A model generated the notes under the pieces. That model had not been told where the DNA came from. It made no database searches and saw only the letters and a program-made list of their open reading frames with translations. From contig DAOWOG010000087.1 in assembly GCA_030642185.1 (NCBI GenBank), forward strand, positions 1 to 6,058: a stretch of DNA of 6,058 nt, read 5' to 3'. The stretch's first letter is position 1. Every line of letters starts with the position of its first letter. This DNA is from Helicobacteraceae bacterium. Its GTDB lineage: Bacteria; Campylobacterota; Campylobacteria; Campylobacterales; Sulfurimonadaceae. Positions 4,991 to 6,058 of this stretch are shown in pieces. Made by a program: the position numbers and the translations under genes.

Positions 4991-5620
4991 TTAAATCGAC
5001 AATTCCAAAAGCAATGGTTTTGATAAAGTATCTGAATTAAGATACAGCAGGTACCCATGGCTGCCTGAAGATTCTTGATCTGCAGTAGTATTGACATCAT
5101 CCGCACTGCTCAGCGATTCATCATCACTATCCGGAGCTTCGTTGTTGGCAAAGGCATTGGAAGGAGCTGTAATGTTGGCATCATCCAGGCTTTTATAGAG
5201 ATTGAAGTCATTAACCTTTGCCAGTATGACATCTGCATGGATGGCAAATTTCTCTTCATATTTTACAGGAAGGACGATCTTTCTTGCCGCTTCAAGACGG
5301 ATCAGCTTTTTACTTTGGGAATTAACAAAGTAGGTAACATAAGGAGCTGTGATGTCATGAAGAGTATTATGTGTCTGCATCTCTATCAGTGTATAATGTT
5401 TATCTTTTGTCAAAATGGTTTCAATAGAGAACGACTCAAAAAGGTCACGATACAACAGGTTAAAAACCATAGTGCGGTTTTGTTCTTCTTCAGCATGCCT
5501 GGCGAGTACCTTATTCGATATTTTGGTTGAACCGATGGCACTGTACATAAAAATGGTAATAAGCATCAGCAGAGATACAGAGACCAGCAACTCCATTAAA
5601 GTAAAAGCATTGCGTCTCAT
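4991..5620 (-). CDS. Type IV prepilin-like pseudopilin, GspJ-like
   Basis: This 209-aa protein has a class III (prepilin) signal: MRRNA, then FTLMELLVSVSLLMLITIF. A PilD-type peptidase would cut before Phe6, leaving Glu at position +5 of the mature protein, and the hydrophobic helix follows. Ala in place of Gly at -1 is unusual but tolerated in some prepilins. Length and layout suit a minor pseudopilin of the GspJ type. There is an RDLFESF segment after the helix (58-64), then TAPYVTYFVN...KKLIRLEAARK (91-113), which resembles the GspJ rY.l...L.R strand pair. Residues 148-187 are an acidic, Ser/Asp-rich low-complexity insertion before the final strand. The start codon overlaps the stop of the upstream pseudopilin gene (TAATG), so they share an operon. 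The role would be in a type II secretion or type IV pilus-like tip complex. The GspJ assignment is tentative; the prepilin call is firm. Confidence 0.75.
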   Translation of the reverse strand: MRRNAFTLMELLVSVSLLMLITIFMYSAIGSTKISNKVLARHAEEEQNRTMVFNLLYRDLFESFSIETILTKDKHYTLIEMQTHNTLHDITAPYVTYFVNSQSKKLIRLEAARKIVLPVKYEEKFAIHADVILAKVNDFNLYKSLDDANITAPSNAFANNEAPDSDDESLSSADDVNTTADQESSGSHGYLLYLNSDTLSKPLLLELSI

Positions 5621-6058
5621 TACAGCGGCCTTACCTTCAAGATCGCGCCATGCGTTGTTTTATCTTTGATCATGACCTTGATCAGCTCAAACTGGATCAA
5701 AGGCGCACCGGCGGCATTTTCCATATCCTGGTCAGTCATTGTCTCATCTTCTTCAGCAAGATCTGAACCTTCAAAGCGGATTGTATCTACCAGCGTTTCC
5801 GTATAGTCGTATTTTTTTGATTTAAGATATTTTCTAAAGTCATCATTGTCAATTTCATAACTTCTGTCCAGAATATCATAGAGTGATTTGCTGCTTTTGT
5901 TAAAACGCTTATCGGCATGTGCTCCGACGAGTGCAAGCTCTTCGCTGATCTTCGATAGACCTTTCAGTTTTGTAAACAGGAGTGTATTTGAGCTGTTCAT
6001 CTGCAGCAGGGCAACTCCGGCAATAGAAGCAATTGCGGCAGCTATAAGTACCTCGACC
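5620..6058 (-). CDS. Type IV prepilin-like pseudopilin, 5' end beyond the window
   Basis: This is a partial gene entering from the right edge on the minus strand. An ATG at 6000 would give 126 aa, but the frame stays open to the window end. The 19 codons upstream read Val-Glu-Val-Leu-Ile, then an Ala/Ile-rich hydrophobic stretch ending Ala-Leu-Leu-Gln-Met, which is a type IV pilin N-terminal helix with the conserved Glu. The ATG at 6000 is therefore internal, and the true start, with Phe-Thr-Leu and the cleavage site, lies just outside. At least 145 residues are present. Beyond the helix there are no strong motifs: a charged middle (Lys/Asp-rich, about 35-75 of the visible part), an acidic stretch rich in Glu, Asp and Met, and final strands FELIKVMIKD...GAILKVRPL. 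GspI or GspH type are possible, as its gene directly precedes a GspJ-like one. Its stop overlaps the next start by one base (TAATG). Confidence 0.75.
   Translation of the reverse strand, partial: VEVLIAAAIASIAGVALLQMNSSNTLLFTKLKGLSKISEELALVGAHADKRFNKSSKSLYDILDRSYEIDNDDFRKYLKSKKYDYTETLVDTIRFEGSDLAEEDETMTDQDMENAAGAPLIQFELIKVMIKDKTTHGAILKVRPL

Larger units (their letters stand above)
4407..5070 (+). repeat. Direct repeat, copy 2: promoter + uma2 + pilin gene tail
   Basis: This is the partner of 3637-4288. In this copy the pilin part is the 3' end of an intact gene (4991-5620, minus), so it represents the undisturbed locus and copy 1 carries the fragment. Confidence 0.8.

Noticed and set aside
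5075..5530. Plus-strand 151-codon open frame within the pseudopilin gene
   Set aside because: It is antisense to the prepilin-like gene, which has a clear signal, start and operon overlap. The frame has no ribosome site or recognisable motif.

Overview
The window looks like chromosomal DNA from a mesophilic member of the Campylobacterota, of the Sulfurimonas/Sulfurovum/Sulfuricurvum kind. This is an inference from moderately low GC, AT-rich intergenic regions with TATAAT-type -10 boxes, Ser-rich lipoproteins with a Cys-Gly-Gly start, and the style of the exported proteins. No RNA gene, complete insertion sequence or CRISPR array is visible.

Layout from left to right. Positions 1-231 are non-coding and hold three REP-like palindromes sharing a TCGGGG head and an ACTTTAGTC-type core, plus a run of nine G. 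Next is a divergent pair: a 290-aa lipoprotein with a 19-serine run (232-1104, minus) and a single-pass membrane-anchored protein (1342-1968, plus). Both end in Gln-[Val/Ile]-TPPSFGN, encoded by mostly different codons. Converging on the second gene is a minus-strand two-gene unit: a tiny lipoprotein that is almost all Ser-rich linker (3223-3483), translationally coupled to a 413-aa exported protein of unknown function (1985-3226).

The middle of the window holds two tandem Uma2-family (DUF820, PD-(D/E)XK fold) genes, 3665-4201 and 4436-4969, each with its own promoter. Their last 130 residues are identical although the DNA differs at about 15 synonymous sites. Their first ~48 residues have diverged clearly. 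The first copy is followed by a broken fragment (4209-4286) matching the 3' end of the type IV pilin-like gene that follows the second copy. The duplicated unit is therefore [promoter + uma2 + tail of the neighbouring pilin gene].

The right end is a minus-strand operon of at least two type IV prepilin-like (pseudopilin) genes. A GspJ-like protein is at 4991-5620. Its upstream neighbour, 5620-6058, runs off the window; its hydrophobic pilin N-terminus is visible only by reading past the internal ATG at 6000.

The exported proteins, lipoproteins and pseudopilins all point to cell-envelope work, perhaps type II secretion or type IV pilus-like assembly. No direct functional link between the groups is shown by the sequence.
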